A DNA stretch of 10,360 bases from Methylophaga sp. (lineage in GTDB: Bacteria; Pseudomonadota; Gammaproteobacteria; Nitrosococcales; Methylophagaceae), in assembly GCF_030651745.1 (NCBI RefSeq), contig NZ_JAUSCC010000118.1:1-10360 (forward strand). The letters are read 5' to 3'. Shown piece after piece: positions 1-9,078 of the stretch. Position numbers and translations under genes: made by a program. A model generated the notes under the pieces. That model was not told the DNA's origin and searched no databases. It saw only the letters and a list, made by a program, of their open reading frames with translations. Every line of letters begins with the position of its first letter. Positions within the stretch are counted from its first letter, which is position 1.

Positions 1-43
1 CGATCACTTTATCGACCTACTCGAACAAGCGACAGGTAAATAA
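1..43 (+). CDS. carA: Carbamoyl-phosphate synthase small subunit, C-terminal end only (partial)
   Basis: The first 43 bases read in frame as DHFIDLLEQATGK followed by TAA at 41-43. This matches the usual C-terminal tail of CarA (D-H-F-I-[DE]-L-[IL]-E-Q), the glutaminase subunit that feeds ammonia to CarB. The stop lies six bases before the carB ATG, the normal carAB arrangement, so the two are probably translated from one message. Only 13 codons are visible, so nothing can be said about the glutaminase active site. Identification rests on the tail motif plus the position directly before carB. Confidence 0.85.
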   Translation, partial: DHFIDLLEQATGK

Positions 44-49
44 CACACA

Positions 50-3000
50 ATGGCTAAACGTACTGATATTCAAAGCATTCTGATTCTGGGTGCTGGTCCG
101 ATTGTTATCGGTCAGGCCTGCGAATTTGATTATTCTGGCGCACAGGCTTGTAAAGCTCTGCGGGAAGAAGGTTATCGCGTCATTCTGGTGAACTCCAATC
201 CAGCGACCATCATGACCGACCCCAATATGGCCGATGCAACCTATATCGAACCCGTTACCTGGGAAGCGGTCAGCAAGGTAATTGAAGCCGAACGTCCTGA
301 TGCGATTTTACCGACTATGGGCGGACAAACTGCCCTGAACTGTGCACTGGCACTGGAAAAGCACGGTGTATTGAAGAAATACGGCGTTGAGATGATTGGC
401 GCTGACAGTGAAGCCATTAACAAAGCTGAAGACCGTGACTTGTTCCGTGCCGCAATGCGCAAAATCGGTCTGGATATGCCACAGTCGGATATCGCTCACT
501 CGCTTGAAGAAGCCTTGGAAGTCCAGCAGAAATTTGGCTTTCCAGTCATCATCCGCCCATCATTTACCATGGGCGGCAGTGGTGGTGGTATCGCTTATAA
601 CCGTGAAGACTTTGTTGATATCTGCCAGCGCGGTTTATACCTCAGCCCGACATCCGAGTTGCTGATTGAAGAGTCGATCATCGGTTGGAAAGAATACGAA
701 ATGGAAGTGGTGCGTGACAAAAAAGACAACGCCATCATTATCTGTTCGATTGAAAACTTTGATGCAATGGGCGTGCATACCGGTGACTCAATCACTGTTG
801 CACCGGCCCAAACACTGACCGACAAAGAATATCAAATCATGCGAAACGCCTCGTTGGCGGTATTACGTGAGATTGGTGTAGAAACAGGTGGTTCAAACGT
901 ACAGTTTGCGGTCAATCCTGAGACTGGTCGTTTAATCATTATCGAAATGAATCCGCGGGTGTCACGTTCGTCTGCATTAGCTTCCAAAGCAACTGGCTTT
1001 CCGATTGCGAAAGTCGCAGCGAAATTGGCGGTTGGTTATACGCTTGATGAATTACAGAACGAAATTACCGGTAATGCCACGCCGACCTCGTTTGAGCCGA
1101 CTATCGATTATGTCGTCACTAAAATCCCACGCTTTACCTTTGAAAAATTCCCGTTGGCCGATAATCGTCTGAGTACTCAGATGAAGTCTGTTGGTGAAGT
1201 CATGGCCATTGGTCGTAACTTCCAGGAATCGTTGCAAAAAGCGTTGCGCGGACTGGAAATTGACCGTGATGGATTCAACGAAATTCTGGATCTGAAAGCA
1301 GAAAATACTGCTGAAGTATTACGTCGTGAATTGAATCTGCCAGGCTCAGACCGTCTTTGGTATGTCGGTGATGCCTTTAGATTTGGCATGAGCTTTGAGG
1401 AAATTCAGCAACTGACGCATATCGATCCATGGTTCCTGATTCAGATTCAGGAATTGGTTGAAATTGAAAACCAGCTTAAAGAGCGTTCATTGAACGATAT
1501 CGATGAAGCGGAAATGCGTGCGTTGAAACGTAAAGGTTTTGCTGATTCGCGTCTGGCCAAACTGTTACATAAAACCGAAAAACAATTCCGCAGCCATCGT
1601 CATACGCTGGGAGTGCGTCCGGTTTATAAACGTGTCGATACCTGCGCGGCAGAGTTTTCAACCTCTACGGCTTATATGTACTCAACCTATGATGAAGAGT
1701 GCGAAGCCAATCCGACCGATCGTGAAAAGATCATGATTTTGGGTGGTGGCCCAAACCGCATTGGTCAAGGCATCGAGTTTGATTATTGCTGTGTACATGC
1801 TGCATTGGCACTGCGCGAGGATGGTTATGAAACCATTATGGTCAACTGTAATCCGGAAACTGTATCCACTGATTACGACACATCAGATCGTTTGTATTTT
1901 GAATCGCTGACACTGGAAGATGTACTGGAAATTGTTGCGCTGGAAAAACCTAAAGGTGTGATCGTGCAATTTGGTGGTCAGACACCACTTAAACTGGCCC
2001 GCGCCTTGGAAGCAGCCGGTGTGCCAATTATTGGTACCTCACCAGATGCGATTGACCATGCCGAAGATCGTGAACGCTTCCAGCAAATGGTTGAAAAACT
2101 CGGCTTGTTACAACCACCTAATCGTTTGGCGCATTCGGTTGATACAGCAGTATCACTGGCTGCCGAAATCGGTTATCCATTGGTCGTTCGTCCGTCTTAT
2201 GTTTTAGGTGGCCGTGCAATGGAAATCGTTTATAACGAAGAAGAATTACAACGTTATATGCTGACTGCCGTGTCGGTTTCCAATGATTCTCCGGTATTGC
2301 TGGATCGTTTTCTGGATGATGCGATTGAAGTCGATGTGGATGCAATTTGTGACGGTAAGGAAGTCCTTATCGGCGGCATCATGGAACATATTGAACAAGC
2401 CGGTGTACATTCTGGTGACTCAGCCTGTGCGTTACCGCCTTACAGCCTAAGCCAGGAAATCATGGACCAGTTACGGGTTCAGGTAAAACAAATGGCGCTT
2501 GAGCTTGGTGTGGTTGGCTTAATGAATACCCAATTTGCCATTCAGGGTGATCGCATTTTCATTCTGGAAGTCAATCCACGTGCTTCACGTACCGTGCCGT
2601 ATGTTTCTAAATCTATCGGTGTGCCTTTGGCAAAAGTTGCCGCCCGTTGTATGGCCGGCATGAGCCTGGCAGAGCAGGGCGTCACCAAAGAAGTGATACC
2701 ATCTTATTATTCGGTTAAAGAAGCGGTATTCCCATTCATCAAATTCCAGGGTGTGGATCCGATTCTGGGACCAGAAATGAAATCCACCGGTGAAGTTATG
2801 GGTGTTGGCCGTACTTTTGGTGAAGCATTTGCCAAATCACAGCTGGCGGCTTCTGTCAGTCTGCCGGTGGGAGGTAAAGCCTTTATTTCGGTGCGTGATG
2901 CCGACAAGCAATTGGTTATCAGTATTGCCAAAGATTTGTTAGGCTTGGGTTTCTCCCTGTTGGCCACCCGTGGTACGCAACAAACACTTATTGATGCTGA

Positions 3001-3268
3001 TGTGCCATGTGAACGGGTGAAAAAGGTAGCAGAAGGTCAGCCGCATATTGTGGATATGATTAAAAACGATGAAATTGCTTTGATTGTAAATACGACAGAA
3101 GGTCGTCAAGCGGTGGCAGATTCGAGAGAGATCCGCCGTGCAGCCTTGCAACATCAGGTGAATTACACCACAACCCTAGCTGCCGCCCGCGCTACGATTC
3201 TGGCCTTGAACTGTGAAGACAGTGTATCGGTGAATCGTTTGCAGTCATTACATGGAGAATTGATTTAA
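50..3268 (+). CDS. carB: Carbamoyl-phosphate synthase large subunit
   Basis: CarB makes carbamoyl phosphate from bicarbonate, ammonia (delivered by CarA) and two ATP, supplying pyrimidine and arginine synthesis in the cytoplasm. The 1072-residue protein has the full family length and the internal duplication. The first synthetase half opens with [20 protein letters not shown] near residue 10, and the second with [19 protein letters not shown] near residue 560. Each half contains an ATP-grasp fold. An MGS-like allosteric domain starts near residue 940. In it the RGTQQT, NTTEGR and YTTTL segments keep positions that in E. coli CarB contact IMP/UMP or ornithine, so nucleotide and ornithine control is probably kept (inference). 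The ATG at 50 lies six bases after the carA stop, and AGG in the carA tail can serve as ribosome binding site. The stop shares one base with the greA start. No frameshift or missing motif was seen. Confidence 0.98.
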   Translation: MAKRTDIQSILILGAGPIVIGQACEFDYSGAQACKALREEGYRVILVNSNPATIMTDPNMADATYIEPVTWEAVSKVIEAERPDAILPTMGGQTALNCALALEKHGVLKKYGVEMIGADSEAINKAEDRDLFRAAMRKIGLDMPQSDIAHSLEEALEVQQKFGFPVIIRPSFTMGGSGGGIAYNREDFVDICQRGLYLSPTSELLIEESIIGWKEYEMEVVRDKKDNAIIICSIENFDAMGVHTGDSITVAPAQTLTDKEYQIMRNASLAVLREIGVETGGSNVQFAVNPETGRLIIIEMNPRVSRSSALASKATGFPIAKVAAKLAVGYTLDELQNEITGNATPTSFEPTIDYVVTKIPRFTFEKFPLADNRLSTQMKSVGEVMAIGRNFQESLQKALRGLEIDRDGFNEILDLKAENTAEVLRRELNLPGSDRLWYVGDAFRFGMSFEEIQQLTHIDPWFLIQIQELVEIENQLKERSLNDIDEAEMRALKRKGFADSRLAKLLHKTEKQFRSHRHTLGVRPVYKRVDTCAAEFSTSTAYMYSTYDEECEANPTDREKIMILGGGPNRIGQGIEFDYCCVHAALALREDGYETIMVNCNPETVSTDYDTSDRLYFESLTLEDVLEIVALEKPKGVIVQFGGQTPLKLARALEAAGVPIIGTSPDAIDHAEDRERFQQMVEKLGLLQPPNRLAHSVDTAVSLAAEIGYPLVVRPSYVLGGRAMEIVYNEEELQRYMLTAVSVSNDSPVLLDRFLDDAIEVDVDAICDGKEVLIGGIMEHIEQAGVHSGDSACALPPYSLSQEIMDQLRVQVKQMALELGVVGLMNTQFAIQGDRIFILEVNPRASRTVPYVSKSIGVPLAKVAARCMAGMSLAEQGVTKEVIPSYYSVKEAVFPFIKFQGVDPILGPEMKSTGEVMGVGRTFGEAFAKSQLAASVSLPVGGKAFISVRDADKQLVISIAKDLLGLGFSLLATRGTQQTLIDADVPCERVKKVAEGQPHIVDMIKNDEIALIVNTTEGRQAVADSREIRRAALQHQVNYTTTLAAARATILALNCEDSVSVNRLQSLHGELI

Positions 3269-3744
3269 TGGCCGTTCCTATTACCGCACGTGGTGCTCAG
3301 GCACTGAAAGATGAATTACACGAACTGAAAACCGTCAGGCGTCCAGCTATCGTGAATGCGATTTCTGAAGCACGCGCTCATGGTGATTTAAAAGAAAATG
3401 CTGAATATCATGCAGCACGTGAGCAGCAAAGCTTCACAGAAGGGCGTATTCAGGAACTGGAATCAACACTGGCAGATTGTCAGGTAATTGATCCAACAGC
3501 ACTGCCAAAAGACGGCCGTGTTGTGTTTGGTGTGACGGTCGATTTGTTGAATATCGATACTGACGATAAAGTACGTTATCAGATTGTTGGCGATTATGAG
3601 TCGGATATTAAATTGAACCGTATTTCTATTTCATCACCGATTGCCCGTGCGTTGATTGGTAAAGAAGTCGATGACATCGCGACGGTGCAGGCTCCGGGTG
3701 GTGCGATTGAATATGAAATTACCGGCATTCATTATCTGGGCTAA
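3268..3744 (+). CDS. greA: Transcription elongation factor GreA
   Basis: GreA enters the RNA polymerase secondary channel and stimulates cleavage of backtracked RNA, freeing stalled complexes. The 158-residue length is standard. The N-terminal coiled-coil hairpin carries the family motif [16 protein letters not shown] at residues 39-54, with D40 and E43 matching the acidic tip residues D41 and E44 of E. coli GreA. The C-terminal FKBP-like domain contains [15 protein letters not shown] and ends in [16 protein letters not shown]. The ATG at 3268 uses the last A of the carB stop (TAATG). GGAGA at 3254-3258, nine bases upstream, is a good ribosome binding site and fixes this start. Translational coupling to carB is likely. 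carAB-greA adjacency is common in gammaproteobacteria. Confidence 0.97.
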   Translation: MAVPITARGAQALKDELHELKTVRRPAIVNAISEARAHGDLKENAEYHAAREQQSFTEGRIQELESTLADCQVIDPTALPKDGRVVFGVTVDLLNIDTDDKVRYQIVGDYESDIKLNRISISSPIARALIGKEVDDIATVQAPGGAIEYEITGIHYLG

Positions 3745-4212
3745 ATGTTGACTCTTTCTGAAACCATTGGCGAACGCCTGTTACTGACATTGTGGGTAGG
3801 AGCGTTATGGTCTATTGGTTATCTGGCAGTTCCTCTGGCTTTTGTCAGCCTTGAAACACTGGTAGCTGCTGAATATGCCGCTAAACTGTTTTTTGCTGTC
3901 AATGTAATTGGCTTAATCAGTGGCACATTAATTTTATTAGGTAAACTGAGTATCCAGCGGGGCCGGGCGATACATTCCTGGCGTTTCTGGGTATTGATTG
4001 CCATGCTAGTGATTACTTTGATATTCAGCATGTATGTTCAGCCCGAAATGGCCAGTATCAAAACTATCGATAATTGGCGTATGAATACAGAACTTGCCCA
4101 GAGTTTTGAACGTCTGCATATGCTGAGTCAGAACTTGTATCTTATGTTGAGTATTGCCGGTTTGTTGCTGGTATTGAGTTCTGATAAACAACATACTGCA
4201 CGGCAGGCCTGA
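3745..4212 (+). CDS. Small integral membrane protein, DUF4149-type, function unknown
   Basis: A 155-residue hydrophobic protein with about four predicted membrane segments, near residues 12-36, 45-68, 78-98 and 127-146. The first segment contains [18 protein letters not shown], and the last follows [15 protein letters not shown]. Both resemble the DUF4149 family, which in gammaproteobacteria often sits between greA and rlmE; I assign the family from this resemblance and from context. No catalytic or metal-binding motif is evident and no function should be inferred. The ATG at 3745 directly abuts the greA stop, with no clear ribosome binding site, so translation probably depends on coupling to greA. 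The stop is one base before the rlmE ATG. Codon use matches the neighbours. Confidence 0.85.
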   Translation: MLTLSETIGERLLLTLWVGALWSIGYLAVPLAFVSLETLVAAEYAAKLFFAVNVIGLISGTLILLGKLSIQRGRAIHSWRFWVLIAMLVITLIFSMYVQPEMASIKTIDNWRMNTELAQSFERLHMLSQNLYLMLSIAGLLLVLSSDKQHTARQA

Positions 4213-4213
4213 T

Positions 4214-4831
4214 ATGGCACGAAGTAAATCCAGTAACAATTGGCTTAGAGAACATTTTGATGATCCTTATGTCAAAAAGGCTCAACAGAAAGGTTATCGT
4301 TCGCGGGCCACGTTCAAGCTGGAAGAAATCGATCAGAAAGATAAATTAATTCGTAAAGGAATGTCGGTTGTCGATCTGGGGGCGGCACCAGGCGGCTGGT
4401 CAGATTATGCTTTGCATCGTGTCGGGGACAACGGTAAAGTCATTGCATTGGATATTTTGCCAATGACACCACTGACCGGAGTTTATTTCATAGAAGGTGA
4501 TTTTCGCGAAGATCATGTTCTGGAACAATTGAACGAAGTATTGGCCGGACAATCGATAGACCTTGTATTATCGGATATGGCCCCCAATATGACAGGTGTA
4601 GATGCAATTGATCAGCCTGGCAGTATGCATCTGGTTGAGTTGGCCTTGGATTTTGCAATTAATAACTTAAGTAAACAGGGTGATTTTCTGGTCAAAGTTT
4701 TTCAAGGTGAAGGCTTTGATGATTTTTTGAAGTCCATGCGGAGTCATTTTAACAAAGTGATAACCCGCAAACCGGATGCTTCACGTGCACGTAGCCGTGA
4801 AGTTTATTTACTAGGTCGCGGACTGAAATGA
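4214..4831 (+). CDS. rlmE: 23S rRNA (uridine-2'-O-)-methyltransferase RlmE (FtsJ/RrmJ)
   Basis: RlmE 2'-O-methylates U2552 in the A-loop of 23S rRNA on the large ribosomal subunit, using S-adenosylmethionine. The 205-residue protein contains the SAM-binding motif [16 protein letters not shown] (residues 52-67). The catalytic tetrad is complete: K35 ([10 protein letters not shown]), D121 (LVLSDMAPN), K161 ([10 protein letters not shown]) and E196 ([10 protein letters not shown]). These match E. coli K38, D124, K164 and E199 with a constant offset of three. The ATG at 4214 is one base after the upstream stop, with AGG at 4205-4207 as a modest ribosome binding site. ftsH follows after 36 bases, the standard rlmE-ftsH pair, which is heat-shock controlled in E. 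coli. I found no convincing heat-shock promoter here. Confidence 0.97.
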   Translation: MARSKSSNNWLREHFDDPYVKKAQQKGYRSRATFKLEEIDQKDKLIRKGMSVVDLGAAPGGWSDYALHRVGDNGKVIALDILPMTPLTGVYFIEGDFREDHVLEQLNEVLAGQSIDLVLSDMAPNMTGVDAIDQPGSMHLVELALDFAINNLSKQGDFLVKVFQGEGFDDFLKSMRSHFNKVITRKPDASRARSREVYLLGRGLK

Positions 4832-4848
4832 CAGCAAAACAAACTAAC

Positions 4849-4870
4849 GTTACTAGGGGTAACAACATTG
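4849..4870 (+). promoter_or_regulatory. ftsH ribosome binding site in a small hairpin loop, and the TTG start it supports
   Basis: AGGGG at 4855-4859 is the only strong Shine-Dalgarno sequence before ftsH. It lies 8 bases before TTG (4868) but 17 before the first ATG (4877), so it favours the TTG start. It is flanked by a short perfect inverted repeat, GTTAC (4849-4853) and GTAAC (4859-4863), which would place AGGG at the loop and loop edge. The five-pair stem is weak, so control by it is only a possibility. Confidence 0.4.
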
Positions 4871-6778
4871 AGTGACATGATGAAAAACATTGTTTTATGG
4901 GTCGTCATCGCGATGGTATTGATGTCGGTATTTAACAATTTTGGTCCGCAACAAAGCAGCCAAAGCGAAATGGATTACTCGACCTTTATCAGTAACGTGA
5001 AAAACGGTGCTGTTTCCAGCGTTGATATTCAAGGGCGAACTATTACCGGTAAATTAACAGACGGTAGTCAATTTACTACTTTCAGCCCGGATTATGACCC
5101 AGGCTTGATTGGTGATTTGCTGGATAACGGCGTTGCCATCAAAGCAGAGCCAGTGGAAAAAACCGGCTTGCTGATGCAAATCTTTATTTCATGGTTCCCA
5201 ATGTTATTGCTTATTGGTGTGTGGATTTTCTTCATGCGTCAGATGCAAGGCGGTGGTGGCAAAAACCCCATGTCGTTTGGCAAAAGCAAAGCCCGCATGC
5301 TTAATGAAGATCAGGTTAAGGTAACCTTCAAAGATGTTGCCGGTGTTGAAGAAGCTAAAGAAGAAGTACATGAATTAGTCGACTTCCTTCGTGATCCGGG
5401 CAAATTCCAGAAGTTGGGCGGACGTATTCCACGCGGTATTTTGATGGTGGGTTCACCAGGTACCGGTAAAACCTTGCTGGCTAAAGCCATTGCCGGTGAA
5501 GCCAAAGTACCGTTCTTTACTATTTCAGGTTCAGATTTCGTCGAAATGTTTGTTGGTGTTGGTGCCTCACGCGTTCGTGACATGTTTGAACAAGCCAAAA
5601 AACACTCACCCTGCATTATCTTTATCGATGAGATCGATGCGGTCGGTCGTCACCGTGGTGCCGGTTTAGGTGGTGGTAATGATGAACGTGAACAAACCTT
5701 AAACCAGTTACTGGTTGAGATGGATGGTTTTGAAGGTAATGAAGGCGTCATCATCATCGCTGCAACCAACCGTCCTGATGTTCTTGATCCAGCATTATTA
5801 CGTCCGGGTCGTTTTGACAGACAGGTTGTTGTGCCATTGCCGGATATTCGTGGCCGTGAACAGATCCTCAAAGTCCATTTGGGTAAAGTACCCGCTGATG
5901 AAGATGTGAATCCAAGTGTTATCGCACGCGGAACCCCAGGCTTCTCTGGTGCTGATTTAGCCAATCTGGTGAATGAGGCCGCTTTATTTGCCGCACGCAC
6001 CAATAAACGACTGGTTTCCATGAATGATTTGGAACTGGCAAAAGATAAAATCATGATGGGCGCTGAACGTCGATCTATGGTTATGAGTGATAAAGAGAAA
6101 GAACTCACCGCTTACCATGAGGCTGGACACGCTATTGTCGGTCGTAGTGTGCCGGGTCATGATCCTGTTTATAAAGTCAGTATCATTCCACGGGGGCGTG
6201 CTTTAGGTGTCACCATGTTCCTGCCAACGGAAGATCGATACAGCTACACCAAACAGCAATTGGAAAGTCAGATCTCCAGTTTGTACGGTGGTCGTTTGGC
6301 AGAAGAGATGATCTTTGGTGCTGAAGCAGTTACTACTGGTGCGTCGAATGATATTCAGCGCGCTACTGAACTTGCTCACAACATGGTTACTAAATGGGGT
6401 CTATCCGACAACATGGGACCATTATCTTATGGTGAAGATGAAGGCGAAGTATTCCTTGGCCGAAGCGTGACGCAACATAAAGCCGTGTCAGATTTAACTG
6501 CCAAGCAGATTGATGAAGATGTCCGTGCATTGATTACCCGTAACTATGATCGGGCGAAAAATATCCTGACGGAAAATCTCGACAAACTGCATACCATGGC
6601 GAAACTGTTGATCACTTACGAAACTATCGATAGTGAACAGATTGATGCCATTATGGAAGGCCGTGAACCAGGTGCTCCAAAAGGTTGGGATGATAAATCA
6701 TCTACACCGCCTCCAGCAGCTAAACCTGATGAAAAAGGTCCCGAACCTACTGGTAAACCAGCAGATCAATTAAATTGA
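4868..6778 (+). CDS. ftsH: ATP-dependent zinc metalloprotease FtsH
   Basis: FtsH is the inner-membrane AAA+ protease that degrades damaged membrane proteins and short-lived regulators; in E. coli these include sigma-32 and LpxC. The 636 residues follow the family plan. TM1 is near 7-23, a periplasmic domain follows, and TM2 is near 105-123 ([17 protein letters not shown]). The AAA domain has Walker A GSPGTGKT (195-202), pore loop MFVGVG, Walker B IIFIDE (250-255) and a second region of homology ending RPGRFDRQ. The zinc site is HEAGH (417-421) with third ligand D495 in TGASND, the E. coli numbering. The tail is Pro-rich. The second Walker A residue is Ser where E. coli has Pro, which the GxxxxGKT consensus allows. 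The TTG start is chosen for its ribosome binding site; ATG at 4877 is the alternative. folP begins 12 bases after the stop, with no terminator between. Confidence 0.98.
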   Translation: MSDMMKNIVLWVVIAMVLMSVFNNFGPQQSSQSEMDYSTFISNVKNGAVSSVDIQGRTITGKLTDGSQFTTFSPDYDPGLIGDLLDNGVAIKAEPVEKTGLLMQIFISWFPMLLLIGVWIFFMRQMQGGGGKNPMSFGKSKARMLNEDQVKVTFKDVAGVEEAKEEVHELVDFLRDPGKFQKLGGRIPRGILMVGSPGTGKTLLAKAIAGEAKVPFFTISGSDFVEMFVGVGASRVRDMFEQAKKHSPCIIFIDEIDAVGRHRGAGLGGGNDEREQTLNQLLVEMDGFEGNEGVIIIAATNRPDVLDPALLRPGRFDRQVVVPLPDIRGREQILKVHLGKVPADEDVNPSVIARGTPGFSGADLANLVNEAALFAARTNKRLVSMNDLELAKDKIMMGAERRSMVMSDKEKELTAYHEAGHAIVGRSVPGHDPVYKVSIIPRGRALGVTMFLPTEDRYSYTKQQLESQISSLYGGRLAEEMIFGAEAVTTGASNDIQRATELAHNMVTKWGLSDNMGPLSYGEDEGEVFLGRSVTQHKAVSDLTAKQIDEDVRALITRNYDRAKNILTENLDKLHTMAKLLITYETIDSEQIDAIMEGREPGAPKGWDDKSSTPPPAAKPDEKGPEPTGKPADQLN

Positions 6779-6790
6779 GATAGTTAAATC

Positions 6791-7630
6791 ATGATGATGG
6801 ACTTTGCGGGCAAATCTCTGGATTTGTCCGTCCCACACGTCATGGGCATCGTCAATGTAACGCCCGACTCCTTTTCGGATGGCGGGCGTTTTTTTTCAGC
6901 CGATAAAGCCCTTGAACAAGCCCGAAAACTGGTTGCTGATGGTGCGACTATTATTGATATCGGTGGCGAATCGACACGCCCAGGTTCTGAACCGGTTGGT
7001 GTTGATGAAGAAATCCGTCGAGTGGTGCCGGCAATACAAGCTATTCGTGCTGAACTTGATGTTGTTATTTCTATTGACACCATGAAAGCCGATGTTATGC
7101 GGGCCGCCGTAGCAGCTGGCGCCAGTATGATAAATGATGTGAATGCTTTGCGTGGTGAAGGAGCATTACAGGCTGCTGTTGAACTAAATGTACCTGTTTG
7201 CCTGATGCATATGCAGGGCACACCGCAAACTATGCAACAACAGCCTCAATACGCTGATGTTGTCAGCGAAGTAAATAATTTCTTGAACGAGCGTGTTGCC
7301 GCCTGTGAAGCGGCGGGTATTTCACGTTCAAAAATTATTCTGGATCCGGGATTTGGTTTTGGCAAAACGGCCCGGCATAATTTACGATTAATGAAACATT
7401 TAGCGGTTTTTACTGATTCGGATTTGCCAGTGTTGGTCGGCGTGTCACGTAAATCCATTATCGGTGCCACTTTGAATGTGTCGGTTGAAGAACGATTAGC
7501 CGGAAGTTTGGCGTTAGCGTCAATAGCGTTTTGGCAAGGCGCAAAAATTATCCGCAGCCATGATGTACGAGAAACCGTACAGGTGATTCGACTGTGTGAA
7601 CATGTAATGCAGGTTAGTGATTTTGATTGA
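6791..7630 (+). CDS. folP: Dihydropteroate synthase
   Basis: FolP condenses 6-hydroxymethyl-7,8-dihydropterin pyrophosphate with p-aminobenzoate to give dihydropteroate in folate synthesis, and is the sulfonamide target. The 279 residues form the TIM-barrel enzyme. Visible motifs are [11 protein letters not shown] (22-32, loop 1), [11 protein letters not shown] (56-66, loop 2), D96, N115, [10 protein letters not shown] with D185, SRKS with K221, and IRSHDV with R255 and H257. All key residues fall at E. coli numbering when the first ATG (6791) is used, which supports that start. ATGATGATG gives three in-frame starts, and the ribosome binding site is weak (GAGA at 6777-6780). The gene lies between ftsH and glmM, as in E. 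coli, and overlaps glmM. A terminator-like hairpin lies inside codons 23-36. No sulfonamide-resistance insertion was noticed. Confidence 0.97.
   Translation: MMMDFAGKSLDLSVPHVMGIVNVTPDSFSDGGRFFSADKALEQARKLVADGATIIDIGGESTRPGSEPVGVDEEIRRVVPAIQAIRAELDVVISIDTMKADVMRAAVAAGASMINDVNALRGEGALQAAVELNVPVCLMHMQGTPQTMQQQPQYADVVSEVNNFLNERVAACEAAGISRSKIILDPGFGFGKTARHNLRLMKHLAVFTDSDLPVLVGVSRKSIIGATLNVSVEERLAGSLALASIAFWQGAKIIRSHDVRETVQVIRLCEHVMQVSDFD
6859..6896 (+). terminator. Terminator-like hairpin with T-run inside the 5' end of folP
   Basis: AACGCCCG (6859-6866) and CGGGCGTT (6883-6890) are perfect eight-base complements. A 16-base loop separates them, and within it TCC/GGA can add three pairs. The right arm runs into eight T residues (6889-6896). 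This is the form of an intrinsic terminator on the + strand, about 70 bases into folP. The same bases encode the conserved motif [12 protein letters not shown], so part of the symmetry follows from protein sequence. A terminator or attenuator role is inference. If active, it would reduce expression of folP and glmM relative to ftsH. Confidence 0.35.
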
Positions 7631-8972
7631 ACAAAAAAGACGTTATTTTGGTACGGATGGCATTCGAGGCCGGGTAGGTGATGGGGCTATAACCCCGGAT
7701 TTTGTATTAAAACTCGGCTGGGCAGTCGGTCGTGTTCTGGCCAAAGAACGCAATAGTAAAGTGCTGATCGGTAAAGACACCCGTATTTCTGGTTATATGT
7801 TTGAATCAGCTTTACAGGCTGGCCTTTCAGCCGCTGGTGTTGATGTTTATTTGATGGGCCCGATGCCTACCCCGGCAGTTGCCTATTTAACCCGTACATT
7901 TCACGCTCAGGCTGGCATTGTGATCAGTGCTTCGCACAATCCTTACCACGATAACGGTATTAAATTCTTCTCTGACCAAGGCACCAAATTACCGGACTCA
8001 GTCGAGCTGGCAATTGAGGCAATGCTGGATCAACCCATCAAGACGGTAGATTCTGCTCATTTAGGCAAGGCACATCGTATATCCGATGCGGCAGGTCGCT
8101 ATATCGAGTTTTGTAAAAGTACCATCTCTACCGGTGTGAACTTATCCAATTTGAAAATGGTGGTTGATTGCGCTCATGGTGCGACCTATCACATTGCACC
8201 GAATGTGTTCCGTGAATTGGGCGCTGAAGTTATTTTGATGGGCGCAGAGCCGGATGGTCTGAATATCAATCAAAACTGCGGTTCTACAGAGCCACGTTTA
8301 TTACAAGCCAGCGTGCTGGAACACAAAGCCGATTTAGGCATTGCACTTGATGGTGATGGCGATCGTTTGATTATGGTTGACCATCAAGGTGAGCTGGTCG
8401 ATGGCGATGATATCTTGTATATCATTGCCCGGGGCAGACAGCGTGCTGGGCTTTGCAAAGGACATGTTGTTGGTACCTTAATGTCCAACCTCGGTTTGCA
8501 GCATGCTCTTGAAAAACATGACATCACCTTACATCGAGCCAATGTCGGCGACAGGTATGTGATGGAAAAATTACAGCAGGTAGATGGTTTGATTGGCGGT
8601 GAAGCGTCCGGGCATATTATCTGTCTGGATAAAACCAGTACCGGTGATGGCATTGTGGCGGCATTGCAGGTATTGGCTGAAATTCAGCAAACCGGCAGCA
8701 GTTTGCATGAGCTGCGTTCGGCAGTGATTAAATATCCGCAGCGACTTATCAATGTGCGTCTCAATAAGCTGGTCAATTTAGAGGATTATCCGGAAATCCA
8801 AGCGGCGGTAGAAGACATTGAGAAACAGTTGGGAAATGAAGGTCGGGTGTTGCTGAGAGCTTCAGGCACTGAGCCGGTTATTCGAGTGATGGTAGAAGGC
8901 CATGATGCAACTCGTACCAACCACTTAGCCAAAACACTGGCAGAACAGATTGAGACAATTTTGCAGAATTAA
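7623..8972 (+). CDS. glmM: Phosphoglucosamine mutase
   Basis: GlmM interconverts glucosamine-6-phosphate and glucosamine-1-phosphate, leading to UDP-GlcNAc for peptidoglycan and lipopolysaccharide. Counting from the TTG at 7623 the protein has 449 residues, close to E. coli GlmM. It begins with YFGTDGIRG. The active-site loop ISASHNP (101-107) has S104 as the phosphoserine, followed by the metal loop DGDGDR (243-248), the sugar loop GGEASGH (325-331) and the phosphate loop RASGTEP (412-418). All four regions are intact. No ATG is available near the start. AGG at 7611-7613 lies nine bases before TTG 7623 but only three before GTG 7617, so I favour TTG; GTG 7617 would add two residues. Either start overlaps the end of folP (8 or 14 bases), suggesting translational coupling. 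Confidence 0.96.
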   Translation: MIEQKRRYFGTDGIRGRVGDGAITPDFVLKLGWAVGRVLAKERNSKVLIGKDTRISGYMFESALQAGLSAAGVDVYLMGPMPTPAVAYLTRTFHAQAGIVISASHNPYHDNGIKFFSDQGTKLPDSVELAIEAMLDQPIKTVDSAHLGKAHRISDAAGRYIEFCKSTISTGVNLSNLKMVVDCAHGATYHIAPNVFRELGAEVILMGAEPDGLNINQNCGSTEPRLLQASVLEHKADLGIALDGDGDRLIMVDHQGELVDGDDILYIIARGRQRAGLCKGHVVGTLMSNLGLQHALEKHDITLHRANVGDRYVMEKLQQVDGLIGGEASGHIICLDKTSTGDGIVAALQVLAEIQQTGSSLHELRSAVIKYPQRLINVRLNKLVNLEDYPEIQAAVEDIEKQLGNEGRVLLRASGTEPVIRVMVEGHDATRTNHLAKTLAEQIETILQN

Positions 8973-9075
8973 TTCGGTCATGCTTTTCGGTAACAATATA
9001 AGCCGCGATGACATTGCTTTATCTACTGTCAGTCGGTAACCTTTATGATTCATTCTTATATAAGAGTAGGTGTCT
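8973..9075 (+). other. glmM-tpiA intergenic gap, the longest noncoding stretch in the window
   Basis: This gap of about 100 bases is AT-rich toward its right end. TATAAG at 8997-9002 and TATGAT at 9044-9049 look like -10 boxes, but neither has a good -35 at 16-18 bases. TTGCTT at 9014-9019 is too far (24 bases) from TATGAT. I see no terminator hairpin or small ORF with a ribosome binding site. A tpiA promoter here is plausible from the spacing but not shown by the sequence. Confidence 0.3.
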
Positions 9076-9078
9076 GTG
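9064..9078 (+). promoter_or_regulatory. tpiA ribosome binding site and GTG start choice
   Basis: GAGTAGG at 9064-9070 is the only purine-rich site before tpiA. It lies five bases before GTG 9076, which yields the usual TpiA N-terminus MRKPLVAGNWKMNG. The GTG at 9070 overlaps the site itself and would add two residues, so 9076 is preferred. Confidence 0.5.

Noticed and set aside
195..700. Possible new multi-gene system or defence island in the window
   Set aside because: Every gene from 1 to 9771 except the DUF4149 protein is a recognised core gene in a conserved order; no accessory cluster was seen on either strand.
50..3268. Internal repeat within carB as a recent duplication
   Set aside because: The two similar halves are the ancient duplication found in all CarB proteins and are well diverged in sequence.
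3850..3880. CTTGAAA at 3850-3856 as a heat-shock sigma-32 promoter for rlmE-ftsH
   Set aside because: No CCCCAT-like -10 follows at 13-15 bases, and it lies deep within the DUF4149 coding region.
5650..6108. A 152-codon reverse-strand ORF inside ftsH, and other reverse ORFs of 60-100 codons in carB, ftsH and glmM
   Set aside because: They lie wholly within strongly conserved genes, are Ser/Arg-rich as expected of antisense frames, and have no supporting context.
7683..7702. GGGG...CCCC hairpin followed by TTTTG near the start of glmM, as a second attenuator
   Set aside because: The stem has only four pairs, GGA separates it from a short four-T run, and it is too weak to call a terminator.
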